Both the position numbers and the translations under genes were made by a program. From CAZFJG01 sp964410915 (lineage in GTDB: Bacteria; Synergistota; Synergistia; Synergistales; JAFGMB01): a stretch of DNA of 64,000 nt. Position 1 is the first letter of the stretch. Each line of letters opens with the position of its first letter. The notes below the pieces were generated by a model. It saw only the letters and a list, made by a program, of their open reading frames with translations. It did no database searches and was not told the origin of the DNA. Where the stretch lies: assembly GCA_964410915.1 (NCBI GenBank), contig CAYPIU010000002.1:1-64000 (forward strand), in the 5' to 3' direction. Of the stretch, positions 45,625-55,378 are shown piece after piece.

Positions 45625-47364
45625 TTATAATATAATATCTTTAGATTCCTGTTTTATCCTGAAATATTCCCTTATCTCATTATCAGTAGCTATACCTTTT
45701 ATCATTCGTCCACTTATTTCTCTGAAACGATTCTTTGTTTTTCTCTTTTTCAGTGCCTGTATTATAATCTCTCCATGATCATCATTACCCTCAAGTTCTT
45801 CAAGAAAACTTCCTCCAGCAGCAATCACCTGCATGGGAAACTGTTCGCCGGTAGAATGCCAGACAGCTTCCAGATCATCAGGATCATCTCCAGAAACAAG
45901 GGCATGAACAAGCATTTTAACCTCTTCATTACGGATAAGAGGAATCACTTCATTTGCATTAATTTTCATTCGAAAGGATCTGTCTTTCCATAAGAGATAA
46001 CATAAAGCTCCCTCCAGGTTATCGATCTGCTCCTCAACCGGTAATGTTGCGGATAGTTCAGTTATTCTGACATCTGTATCTTTTGTTGAACGTATTTTAT
46101 TTCGGGATTCCTTTTTGATGGATATAAGCCTTTCCTGAAGAAGATGAGGAAGGATCTGAAGCTCTCTGGATAGATGGTTAATATAAGGAACAACTGTTTC
46201 CATGGGCAGGTTCGCAATTCCTTCAAGAAGTTCTCTTACTGCAACATTGTAGGACCCATCCTTGGACAACCTGGGTTTACGTACATAAAGATGATAGAGA
46301 ACAAGAGGGCGAGCCTGTTTGATAGATTCCTTAAAAAGGTCAGGGCCATTATCGGAGAGAAGTAATTCATCAGGATCCTTTCCCTTCGGAATATCTACGA
46401 CCTTTACTTCAAGCCCCTCTTTCTGAAGAACATACATCCCTCTTATAGTTGCATCCTGACCTGCTGAATCTGAATCAAAGCAAATATAGACCTTATCTGT
46501 TACTCTCTTTAATAATTTCGATTGTTCCTCTGTAAGTGATGTTCCCAAAGATGCAACCGTTTCCCCAAAACCACGATCATGCATTCTTACGGCATCCATA
46601 TAACCCTCAACAACAATTGCGTAACCTTTTTTCTGTATGTTTTTTTTGGCCCTGTCAATAAGATAAAGTGTACTTCTTTTATGAAAAAGAACTCCTTCAG
46701 GACTGTTAATATACTTAGCCCCTTCTCCATCTACAAGTCTGCCACCGAAAGCAATTACACGTCCAGAGATATCTCTTACAGGAAACATTACGCGACCCCT
46801 GAATCTGTCATATGGACCGCTTGTACCTTCGATAACCAGTCCACAATCCATAGCCTCTTTCAATGATATACTCTGAGATCTCAGGAGAGACCACAGATTA
46901 TCCCATCCGGCAGGAGACCAACCTATTCCAAAACCCTTAGCCATTTCTTTATTTACAGATCTTCCTTCAAGATATTTTTGAGCTGATATACCGCCTGGAG
47001 ATAATAAAGAGTTGGAAAAGAAACCAGCAGCTTTTTCCATGATTTCAAAAAGAGATCGTCGAGAGGTCCGGTTTGCCGAAGATTCAAGAGTGACTCCTGC
47101 CCTTGAAGCAAGCATCTCAAGAGCTTCTCTAAATTCGAGGTTTTCAACAGCCATTATAAAACTGAAGAGATCTCCTCCTGCTCCACATCCGAAACAATGA
47201 TATGTCTGTCTTTCAGGTGAGACATAGAATGATGGAGTTTTTTCACTATGAAAAGGACATAACCCACGATAATTCTTGCCGACTTTTTTAAGTCTCACAT
47301 AATCACTTATAAGTTCAAGAATGTCCAATCTGTCCTTTATTTCCCTGACAGAATCAGATTTCAT
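45625..47364 (-). CDS. dnaG: DNA primase
   Basis: A 579-residue RNA primer synthase for replication. The zinc-binding CHC2 site uses Cys36, His39, Cys57 and Cys60. The TOPRIM catalytic core has VVEGYMDAVRMHDRG and ICFDSDSAGQDATIRG. The C-terminal helicase-binding region is present but divergent, as usual. It follows hppA after a long hairpin that almost touches its Shine-Dalgarno (AGGAGGAG). rpoD/sigA, the common next gene, is not adjacent. Confidence 0.97.
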   Translation of the reverse strand: MKSDSVREIKDRLDILELISDYVRLKKVGKNYRGLCPFHSEKTPSFYVSPERQTYHCFGCGAGGDLFSFIMAVENLEFREALEMLASRAGVTLESSANRTSRRSLFEIMEKAAGFFSNSLLSPGGISAQKYLEGRSVNKEMAKGFGIGWSPAGWDNLWSLLRSQSISLKEAMDCGLVIEGTSGPYDRFRGRVMFPVRDISGRVIAFGGRLVDGEGAKYINSPEGVLFHKRSTLYLIDRAKKNIQKKGYAIVVEGYMDAVRMHDRGFGETVASLGTSLTEEQSKLLKRVTDKVYICFDSDSAGQDATIRGMYVLQKEGLEVKVVDIPKGKDPDELLLSDNGPDLFKESIKQARPLVLYHLYVRKPRLSKDGSYNVAVRELLEGIANLPMETVVPYINHLSRELQILPHLLQERLISIKKESRNKIRSTKDTDVRITELSATLPVEEQIDNLEGALCYLLWKDRSFRMKINANEVIPLIRNEEVKMLVHALVSGDDPDDLEAVWHSTGEQFPMQVIAAGGSFLEELEGNDDHGEIIIQALKKRKTKNRFREISGRMIKGIATDNEIREYFRIKQESKDIIL

Positions 47365-47379
47365 TTTAACTCCTCCTGT

Positions 47380-47423
47380 AGAATCAGAGGGGTGGACCTT
47401 CTAAAGCCCACCCCTCTGATTCT
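47380..47423 (-). other. 16-bp perfect hairpin between hppA and dnaG
   Basis: AGAATCAGAGGGGTGG pairs perfectly with its complement across a 12-nt loop. On the minus strand no T-run follows; instead the dnaG Shine-Dalgarno begins about four bases after the stem. It could be an atypical terminator of hppA, an mRNA-stability element, or a control on dnaG translation. The stem itself is certain; its function is not. Confidence 0.7.
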
Positions 47424-47460
47424 ATCATTAACAGAAAATAGATTTATTGTTTTTTAAAGA

Positions 47461-49422
47461 TTATATCAATAGCGGGGCAATTACCAGAGCAACAACTGAC
47501 ATTAACTTGATCAGTATATTAAGGCTCGGCCCTGAGGTATCCTTAAAAGGATCCCCAACAGTGTCACCAACAACGGAAGCAGCATGATTCTCTGTTCCCT
47601 TGCCCCCATGATGCCCTTCCTCTATATATTTCTTTGCATTATCCCAGGCTCCACCAGCATTTGACATAAAGATAGCAAGCATAACACCAGTGGTTATAGA
47701 TCCGCCAAGAAGACCTCCAAGAGCTTCAGCACCAAGCACATAACCGACAAAAATAGGTGTGGCTACAGCAAGGAGACCTGGAATTATCATTTCTCTCAAA
47801 GCAGCTGCGGTAGAAATATCAACACACTTTTCATATTCAGGTCTTCCTTTGCCCTCAAGGATTCCTGGAATTTCCCGGAACTGCCTCCTGACCTCATCAA
47901 TCATAGCCTGTGCTGATCGACCTACGGCCTGAATGGTGAGAGCGCTGAAAAGGAAAGGCAACATTCCGCCGATGAAAAGTCCTACCATAACTTTAGGGTT
48001 ATTGAGATCTATAACTGCAAGTTCAACAGCCTGTGCATAGGCTGCGAAAAGTGCAAGAGCTGTAAGTGCTGCTGAACCAATAGCAAGTCCCTTGCCCATT
48101 GCAGCAGTAGTATTTCCTACAGCATCAAGTTTATCAGTTATCTTGCGGACTTCAGGATCGAGATCACTCATCTCAGCTATTCCACCAGCATTATCAGCAA
48201 TTGGGCCATAAGCATCAACACTAAGACTCATGCCTGTGATAGAAAGCATACCAACAGCTGCACAGGCGATACCGTACAATCCTGAGAAGAAATAGGATAC
48301 AAGTATTGCGGTACAAATAAGCAAAACAGGAATAACAGTAGATTTCATGCCTACAGCAACACCGGAAAGTATTGTTGTTGCATAACCTGTTTCAGTTGAA
48401 GCTGCTATCTGCTGAACTGGTTTATAGGCTGAGGAAGTATAGACTTCAGTGATAAAACCGATCAAAACACCGACAGCTACGCCGGAAAGTACTCCCCAGA
48501 AGAGATTAAGCTCATTGAAAATGGCTTTTGTCAGTACAAAAGAACCTGCGATCATAAGCCCACCTGTAACAAAAGTTCCTATCCTCAACGCAACCTGGGC
48601 ATTACCGCCTTCCTTGACCTTAACAAAATAGACACCAATTATTGAAGAAACTATACCAATAGCAGCAAGCATAAGGGGAAACAGAATACCCTGCCCGCCA
48701 AAGATCGTCAGTCCAATTGCCATAGCAGCAATTATTGAATTGACATACGATTCGAAAAGATCTGCACCCATTCCTGCGATATCACCAACATTGTCGCCAA
48801 CATTATCCGCTATGGTAGCAGGATTCCTGGGATCATCCTCAGGGATCCCTGCTTCAACCTTACCTACAAGGTCAGCTCCAACATCAGCTGCCTTTGTGTA
48901 GATCCCCCCACCAACACGGGCAAAAAGAGCTATTGAACTTGCACCGAAACCGAAACCGGTAATCGTTGAAGGGTCACGAAAGAGAGCATAACAGATAAGG
49001 ATACCCAGAACACCAAGTCCTACAACTGCCATACCCATTACGCTTCCTCCCTTGAACGCAACGCCAAGGGCCTCATTAATACCGCTTTTTGCGGCAAAAG
49101 CAGTCTTACCATTTGCCTTTGTTGCAATTTTCATGCCAATGTAACCGGCAAGAGCACTGGCAAGAGCACCGAACAGGAAAGAAACCGCTGTAGACATTCC
49201 TATATTCAGCCAGAGAAGAATGGTAACAAGAATAACGAAAGGAGTCAGCCATCTGTACTCTCTTGACAGAAAAGCCATGGCACCCTTTTGAATAATTTGT
49301 GAAAGTTCATTAACCCTACTGTCATCCACTCCGAACTGATCAACTTTCCTGTAGGCAATAAAGGAATAGGCTAATGCCAGAAAAGCAGCACCGCCTACAA
49401 GGAACACTAACTGCAACGCCAT
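47461..49422 (-). CDS. hppA: Membrane-bound ion-translocating pyrophosphatase, K+-dependent type
   Basis: A 653-residue membrane enzyme that couples pyrophosphate hydrolysis to H+ or Na+ pumping, with about 15-16 hydrophobic segments. The substrate motif DVGADLVGKVEAGIPEDDPR and DNVGDNVGDIAGM are intact. At the potassium determinant it reads GNTTAAMGKG (near residue 436): Ala and Gly where K+-independent enzymes have Lys and Thr. Whether it pumps H+ or Na+ cannot be settled by eye. It has its own promoter at 49507-49535 and an AAGGAGG Shine-Dalgarno. Confidence 0.97.
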   Translation of the reverse strand: MALQLVFLVGGAAFLALAYSFIAYRKVDQFGVDDSRVNELSQIIQKGAMAFLSREYRWLTPFVILVTILLWLNIGMSTAVSFLFGALASALAGYIGMKIATKANGKTAFAAKSGINEALGVAFKGGSVMGMAVVGLGVLGILICYALFRDPSTITGFGFGASSIALFARVGGGIYTKAADVGADLVGKVEAGIPEDDPRNPATIADNVGDNVGDIAGMGADLFESYVNSIIAAMAIGLTIFGGQGILFPLMLAAIGIVSSIIGVYFVKVKEGGNAQVALRIGTFVTGGLMIAGSFVLTKAIFNELNLFWGVLSGVAVGVLIGFITEVYTSSAYKPVQQIAASTETGYATTILSGVAVGMKSTVIPVLLICTAILVSYFFSGLYGIACAAVGMLSITGMSLSVDAYGPIADNAGGIAEMSDLDPEVRKITDKLDAVGNTTAAMGKGLAIGSAALTALALFAAYAQAVELAVIDLNNPKVMVGLFIGGMLPFLFSALTIQAVGRSAQAMIDEVRRQFREIPGILEGKGRPEYEKCVDISTAAALREMIIPGLLAVATPIFVGYVLGAEALGGLLGGSITTGVMLAIFMSNAGGAWDNAKKYIEEGHHGGKGTENHAASVVGDTVGDPFKDTSGPSLNILIKLMSVVALVIAPLLI

Positions 49423-49506
49423 AAACGAAACCTCCTTTTAATTTTAAAACATAAAACCAATTCAGCACCGCAACCTGGGCGAGCCTGAAAAAATAAAGCG
49501 ACCATA

Positions 49507-49535
49507 ATTATAGACACGACTGCACCGAAACACAA
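49507..49535 (-). promoter_or_regulatory. Promoter for hppA
   Basis: On the minus strand TTGTGT (49530-49535), 17 bp, perfect TATAAT (49507-49512), giving a leader of about 75 nt before the ATG at 49422. It lies in the 152-nt gap between mobB and hppA. Confidence 0.65.
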
Positions 49536-49574
49536 GCTAAACAGGTAAAAAAACTTTTCAGATCAAAGAAAATC

Positions 49575-50204
49575 CTAACTCCGTTTTTTACTTATAAAAA
49601 CTGAAATATCCTCAAGTGAATTAACCCCTTTCAATGAACTTAGCATACCAATAATAGAACCTGTAAAGATATCTGCAACGAATTTCTTAACAGGTATTTT
49701 CCTGCCTTTAATGTAGATCTCTATTCCAGTATTAATTCTGCATGAAAGGTCTGCAATAAAATCTGACAGATCTGGCTCCTGACCTCTATAAAAACATTTT
49801 CCCCCCGGTAATGGTTCAACAGGTTCAAAAAAACAGATAATCCCGGGAATATCTTTGTCCTCAGAATATGGGCCAACCCATATTTTAGGCAGGTTCAGGG
49901 ATTTTCCGCCCTCAAGTATAACAATATCATAAGGGTGAAATATCTCCGAGTTCAGATTGTTTTCCGAAAACTCCATACCAGGGGTTTCAGAGATGATCCC
50001 TTCATGACCCCAGAGAAAAGAAGGTACACTCTCTGACAGAATATCTCCTGTATCATTACCGTTACCTGATAAAAAAACTTTTTCATGAGTATGTTTTACA
50101 TAAGCGACTTTAAAACCTTTTTCAGAAAGTCTAAGCACAAGTTCCCTTGAAAGGCTTGTCTTTCCGGAGTTTTTAAAACCTGAAACCGCAATAACCAGTG
50201 GCAT
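49575..50204 (-). CDS. mobB: MobB-like molybdopterin-guanine dinucleotide biosynthesis protein
   Basis: A 209-residue P-loop protein with Walker A GFKNSGKT (9-16), the AYVKHTHE segment and DIVILEGGKSLNLPKI. It is thought to aid attachment of GMP to molybdopterin for molybdoenzymes. A C-terminal extension (IKGRKIPVKKFVADIF then GMLSSLKGV) is also seen in clostridial and archaeal MobB-like proteins. No other molybdenum cofactor genes are nearby. It follows the AI-2E permease by 30 nt. Confidence 0.85.
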   Translation of the reverse strand: MPLVIAVSGFKNSGKTSLSRELVLRLSEKGFKVAYVKHTHEKVFLSGNGNDTGDILSESVPSFLWGHEGIISETPGMEFSENNLNSEIFHPYDIVILEGGKSLNLPKIWVGPYSEDKDIPGIICFFEPVEPLPGGKCFYRGQEPDLSDFIADLSCRINTGIEIYIKGRKIPVKKFVADIFTGSIIGMLSSLKGVNSLEDISVFISKKRS

Positions 50205-50234
50205 TGTGAAACTCCTTTCTTCACTTTGAAAACT

Positions 50235-51308
50235 TTACTCTCTGTTAAGATGAAACTTCCACTGCTTCCTGTAATTGTCAAGCATGAAAACAAAGAGTGA
50301 GACTACCAGGGGTCCCATAAAAAGTCCAATGAAGCCCCATGTTGTCAATCCACCAACAACACCTATAAATATTATCAACAGATGGATCTTGCTTCCCTCA
50401 GAAACGATTAATGGACGAACAAGATTATCTATAAGGCTTACTACGAGAGCACCCCATACAAAAAGGATAAGGGCTCCCTTCCAGTCACCTGAATATAAAA
50501 GATAAAGAGAACCAGGGATCCACACAAGAGGTGTCCCTATTAGAGGAAACATTGCCAGAACAGCCATAAGTGCTCCGAAAAGCAATGGTGTAGGCAGCCC
50601 TACATAATTCCAGCCAAGTCCTCCAAGAATACCCTGTAATATTGCAGTTAATGTTATTCCGTACACTACGCTGTGAAGTATACGTTTGGCCCGGTCGAAA
50701 AACGCTTCTCTTTCATTATAAGGAAGTGGTGTTATGTCCTTAACAAAATCCATTATAAGATGACCATCCCTCAACAAAAAGAATGTCGCAACAGCTATAA
50801 CAACAAGTTGAAGAACTATTCTTATGGCATTGCCGAGAAAACCTCTTGAAATTATTCCTATTGATGAAGCAACCCATCTGCCAGCCTGTTCAAAAATATT
50901 GCCAAGGAAACTAAACTGCTCCAGAAAAGGTCTTAAGTAATCATGAATGAACTTCGGAAAGATCATCTTAGAAATATTAATTTCTTCTGTTCCTGTATGC
51001 ACCATAAAATCAGCGATCTCTGAATAAAGCCTGACTCCTTCCCTTGCCATTACAAAACCCGCCATTATAGCAGGAACAACTATTAAGAATATTAAGAATG
51101 TAGTTGTTAAAGCTGCTGCTATATTTGCACACCTGGACCTGAAGATCTTTTCATATAACAATCTGTATAGAGGATACACAAGGAATGAAAGCAGCGCCGA
51201 CCATGCAAGAGGTTTCAATAGATTGATACTGATAATATAAGAAAGCCCTGCAAGGAAGATAAAAACTACAAGAAAGGGAATAAACCAGCCTTTAACTTTA
51301 TGGATCAT
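50235..51308 (-). CDS. AI-2E family transporter
   Basis: A 357-residue membrane protein of the AI-2E/YdiK/PerM family with about eight hydrophobic segments and the conserved GLPTPLLFGALMAVLAMFPLIGTPLVWIP and FIGLFMGPLVVSL signatures. Family members have been linked to autoinducer-2 or ion export; the substrate here is unknown. The annotated ATG has no Shine-Dalgarno. A good one (GGAGGTGA, 51360-51367) lies further upstream and would fit an in-frame CTG at 51353, adding 15 residues encoded by the 21-bp repeats. Confidence 0.9.
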   Translation of the reverse strand: MIHKVKGWFIPFLVVFIFLAGLSYIISINLLKPLAWSALLSFLVYPLYRLLYEKIFRSRCANIAAALTTTFLIFLIVVPAIMAGFVMAREGVRLYSEIADFMVHTGTEEINISKMIFPKFIHDYLRPFLEQFSFLGNIFEQAGRWVASSIGIISRGFLGNAIRIVLQLVVIAVATFFLLRDGHLIMDFVKDITPLPYNEREAFFDRAKRILHSVVYGITLTAILQGILGGLGWNYVGLPTPLLFGALMAVLAMFPLIGTPLVWIPGSLYLLYSGDWKGALILFVWGALVVSLIDNLVRPLIVSEGSKIHLLIIFIGVVGGLTTWGFIGLFMGPLVVSLFVFMLDNYRKQWKFHLNRE

Positions 51309-51350
51309 ATTTCTGCCATTTTCGAATCCATTTCTGTCATTCTCGGATTC
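51309..51350 (-). repeat. Tandem 21-bp imperfect repeat before the AI-2E gene
   Basis: Two adjacent 21-bp units (51309-51329 and 51330-51350) match at 17 of 21 positions. The unit is a multiple of three and the frame continues open into the AI-2E gene, reading roughly SENDRNGFENGRN before the first ATG. Confidence 0.75.
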
Positions 51351-51430
51351 CAGGATAATTCACCTCCGGATCAACAGATTCTTAAGACTTCTGCCATGAA
51401 TAGAGTATACTACTTTCTACTTTAAAGTTA

Positions 51431-51478
51431 ACATAATAAAGGGGTGGATATTTGCAAATATCCACCCCTTTATTATGT
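51431..51478 (-). terminator. Terminator after guaA (48-nt perfect palindrome)
   Basis: A perfect 24-bp inverted repeat with no spacer, centred at 51454/51455, with core GGGGTGGATATTTGCAAATA. It lies 5 nt after the guaA stop. The distal arm is T-rich on both strands, so it could act in both directions. Confidence 0.88.
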
Positions 51479-51483
51479 CAGGG

Positions 51484-53016
51484 TTATTCCCATTCAATGG
51501 TGGATGGCGGCTTACTTGTCACATCCATAACTACTCTGTTCACTCCAGGTACCTGATTACAGATCCGCCTTGAAACAGTATCAAGAAGATCTGAAGGAAG
51601 CCTGACCCAGTCGGAGGTCATGCCATCCTGCGATTCAACCGCCCGTAAAGCAATGACTTCGGAATAGGTTCTTGAATCGCCCATAACACCTACCGTCCTT
51701 ACTGGAAGCAGAACGCAGAAAGATTGCCATATATTTTCATAAAGACCAGCCTTTCTTATTTCTTCATCAAAGATCCTGTCTGCCTTTCTAAGTGTCTCAA
51801 GCCTTTCACTGTTAATTTCGCCAAGACACCTGACAGCCAATCCTGGACCGGGAAAAGGATGTCTCGATAAAATCCCCGAAGGAACTCCAAGCATCTTTCC
51901 AATTTTTCTGACTTCATCCTTGAAAAGGTCTTTCAAAGGTTCAAGTACTTCGAGGTCCATATCTTCAGGTAAACCGCCAACATTGTGGTGACTTTTTATA
52001 ACAACAGAACCTTTACCTATCTTTCCACTTTCTATGACATCGGGATAAAGTGTTCCCTGAAGAAGCCACTCAGCCTGACCGAATTTATTAGCCTCTGCCT
52101 CAAACACCCTTATAAAAGTTTCACCTATGATCTTTCTTTTCTTCTCAGGATCAGTAACATTCTTTAAAGCATTTATAAATTTATCCGACGCATCAACATA
52201 ATGAACCTTAAGGTTAAGCTTCCTGTAATTCTCTATTACTTCTTCAGCTTCACCCTCTCTTAAAAGACCATTGTTTACAAAGATACATTCCAGTCTGTCT
52301 CCTACTGCTTCATGAGTAAGCACCGCAGCCACTGTCGAATCAACACCACCTGACAAACCGCAGATAATGGAAGTATTTCCTGTTGATCCATGTATCTGTC
52401 CTTTCATATTCTCGATCCAGTCCTCAAGGTCCCAGTCTCCCCTGCATTTACACACTCTAAAAAGGAAATTGGAGAGGATATCCATCCCGTTCTGCGTATG
52501 AACAACTTCCGGATGGAACTGCAGTCCGCTTAACATTCCATTAGACGTACCCATGGCAGCCGGAACCCCATCTGATGTACTTGCGAGAAGTTTCATATCC
52601 TGAGGAAGATCCATTATATGATCACCATGACTCATCCAGACTTCAAAGGAACCTGGAAGATCTTCAAGGATAGGGCTAAAGTTTTTCTCGAGTGTTATTG
52701 CTGTTCTGCCATACTCCCTTCCAGATCCTGAAACGACTTTTCCACCTAAAAGTTTAGCCATCAGCTGCATACCGTAACAGAGACCTAATACGGGAATATC
52801 CATTTTGAACAACTCTACCGGAACCGATGCTGTTCCTTCATCAAGTACACTCTGGGGACCTCCTGATATTACTATACCGGAAGGGGCCAATTCCATGATA
52901 CGTTCAAATTCCGTATCCCAGGGCAGGATCATACTATGAACCTTCAGTTCCCTTATTCTTCTGGCAATGAGTTGGGTATACTGTGATCCACAGTCAAGAA
53001 TCAATATATTGTCCAT
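51484..53016 (-). CDS. guaA: GMP synthase (glutamine-hydrolysing)
   Basis: A 510-residue enzyme converting XMP to GMP. The N-terminal class I glutamine amidotransferase has GLCYGMQ with the catalytic cysteine near residue 78 and the His-Glu in LQFHPEVVHT. The ATP-pyrophosphatase domain has the P-loop GLSGGVDSTVAA, and the C-terminal domain ends with the usual SKPPSTIEWE. A longer reading to 53151 adds 45 unconserved residues; the ATG at 53016 follows AAGGAG at 8 bases. It ends in a 48-nt palindrome terminator. Confidence 0.98.
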   Translation of the reverse strand: MDNILILDCGSQYTQLIARRIRELKVHSMILPWDTEFERIMELAPSGIVISGGPQSVLDEGTASVPVELFKMDIPVLGLCYGMQLMAKLLGGKVVSGSGREYGRTAITLEKNFSPILEDLPGSFEVWMSHGDHIMDLPQDMKLLASTSDGVPAAMGTSNGMLSGLQFHPEVVHTQNGMDILSNFLFRVCKCRGDWDLEDWIENMKGQIHGSTGNTSIICGLSGGVDSTVAAVLTHEAVGDRLECIFVNNGLLREGEAEEVIENYRKLNLKVHYVDASDKFINALKNVTDPEKKRKIIGETFIRVFEAEANKFGQAEWLLQGTLYPDVIESGKIGKGSVVIKSHHNVGGLPEDMDLEVLEPLKDLFKDEVRKIGKMLGVPSGILSRHPFPGPGLAVRCLGEINSERLETLRKADRIFDEEIRKAGLYENIWQSFCVLLPVRTVGVMGDSRTYSEVIALRAVESQDGMTSDWVRLPSDLLDTVSRRICNQVPGVNRVVMDVTSKPPSTIEWE

Positions 53017-53133
53017 TGCTTCAACTCCTTCAGAGATCATATCTTTTAAAATAATTAAAAAACCTCCAGAAAAAACGACACTGTCTTCTTTACTGATTTT
53101 AGAAATAATCTTACCAGATAAAAGAGAAGAAAG

Positions 53134-53164
53134 AAAAACCCCCCTGGTCAATTACCAGGGGGGT
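53134..53164 (-). terminator. Rho-independent terminator after groL
   Basis: On the minus strand ACCCCCCTGGT and its complement form an 11-bp stem with a 5-nt loop, followed by a T-run. It lies about 44 nt after the groL stop and separates groESL from guaA. Confidence 0.92.
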
Positions 53165-53207
53165 GAGATCATATATAGTAACTCAACGACGAGCTATCCG
53201 GAAAGAA

Positions 53208-54857
<1,650 letters not shown>

Positions 54858-54900
54858 TATTAAATGACCTCCCTGGATTTGTAAATATTATTCAAAAAAA

Positions 54901-55191
54901 CTAATTTTCAATTATTGCAAGAACATCTCTTTCACTGAAAATAACAAGTTCCTCGCCTTCAACCTTGACTTCAGTTCCAGCATATTTACTGAAGATTATC
55001 TTGTTCCCGACCTTGACTTCGAGAGGAAGCTTCTGGCCATTCTCAAGAACTTTTCCACTTCCTACTGCAACTACTTCACCCTCCTGGGGTTTTTCCTTGG
55101 CAGTATCGGGAAGAACAATTCCTCCCTTGGTCTTTGATTCCTGTGTGACCACTTTAACTACTATTCGATCGCCTAAAGGTTTCAGGTTCAT
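54901..55191 (-). CDS. groS: Co-chaperonin GroES (10 kDa)
   Basis: A 96-residue lid protein of GroEL. The start LKPLGDRIVVKV, the mobile loop (ESKTKGGIVLPDTAKEKPQ) and the roof region are standard. It is the first gene of groESL. Transcription starts just upstream of a perfect CIRCE operator (55234-55260), so it is expected to be repressed by HrcA and induced by heat. An AGGAGG-type Shine-Dalgarno precedes the ATG. Confidence 0.99.
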   Translation of the reverse strand: MNLKPLGDRIVVKVVTQESKTKGGIVLPDTAKEKPQEGEVVAVGSGKVLENGQKLPLEVKVGNKIIFSKYAGTEVKVEGEELVIFSERDVLAIIEN

Positions 55192-55233
55192 CTAAAACAT
55201 CCCTCCTGTGAATATTTATTGACTTTGTAAGTA

Positions 55234-55260
55234 TTAGCACTCAAAACCATCGAGTGCTAA
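55234..55260. promoter_or_regulatory. CIRCE operator (HrcA site)
   Basis: TTAGCACTC, 9 bp, GAGTGCTAA: an exact match to the CIRCE consensus. It lies just downstream of the groS promoter and about 43 bp before the groS ATG, so HrcA binding would block transcription of groESL. Confidence 0.97.
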
Positions 55261-55272
55261 TCATCGCAATTG

Positions 55273-55301
55273 ATATTAGTTGCTGTGAGTTTTTTCCTCA
55301 A
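55273..55301 (-). promoter_or_regulatory. Promoter for groESL
   Basis: On the minus strand TTGAGG (55296-55301), 17 bp, TAATAT (55273-55278). The predicted start is a few bases upstream of the CIRCE operator, the usual arrangement. Confidence 0.68.
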
Positions 55302-55378
55302 CAACGCTTAGGCCTAAATAAGTGCGTTTATTGATTATTATTTTTACTTTTCTTTGTTTTTATCATTTTTATTCATGA

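Noticed and set aside
49290..49320. TTTGTGAAAGTTCATTAA as a Rex operator
   Set aside because: It is inside the hppA coding region and lacks the required TTGTGAA/TTCACAA symmetry.
53017..53151. 45-residue N-terminal extension of GMP synthase
   Set aside because: It runs almost to the groL terminator and is not conserved; the ATG at 53016 has AAGGAG at ideal spacing.
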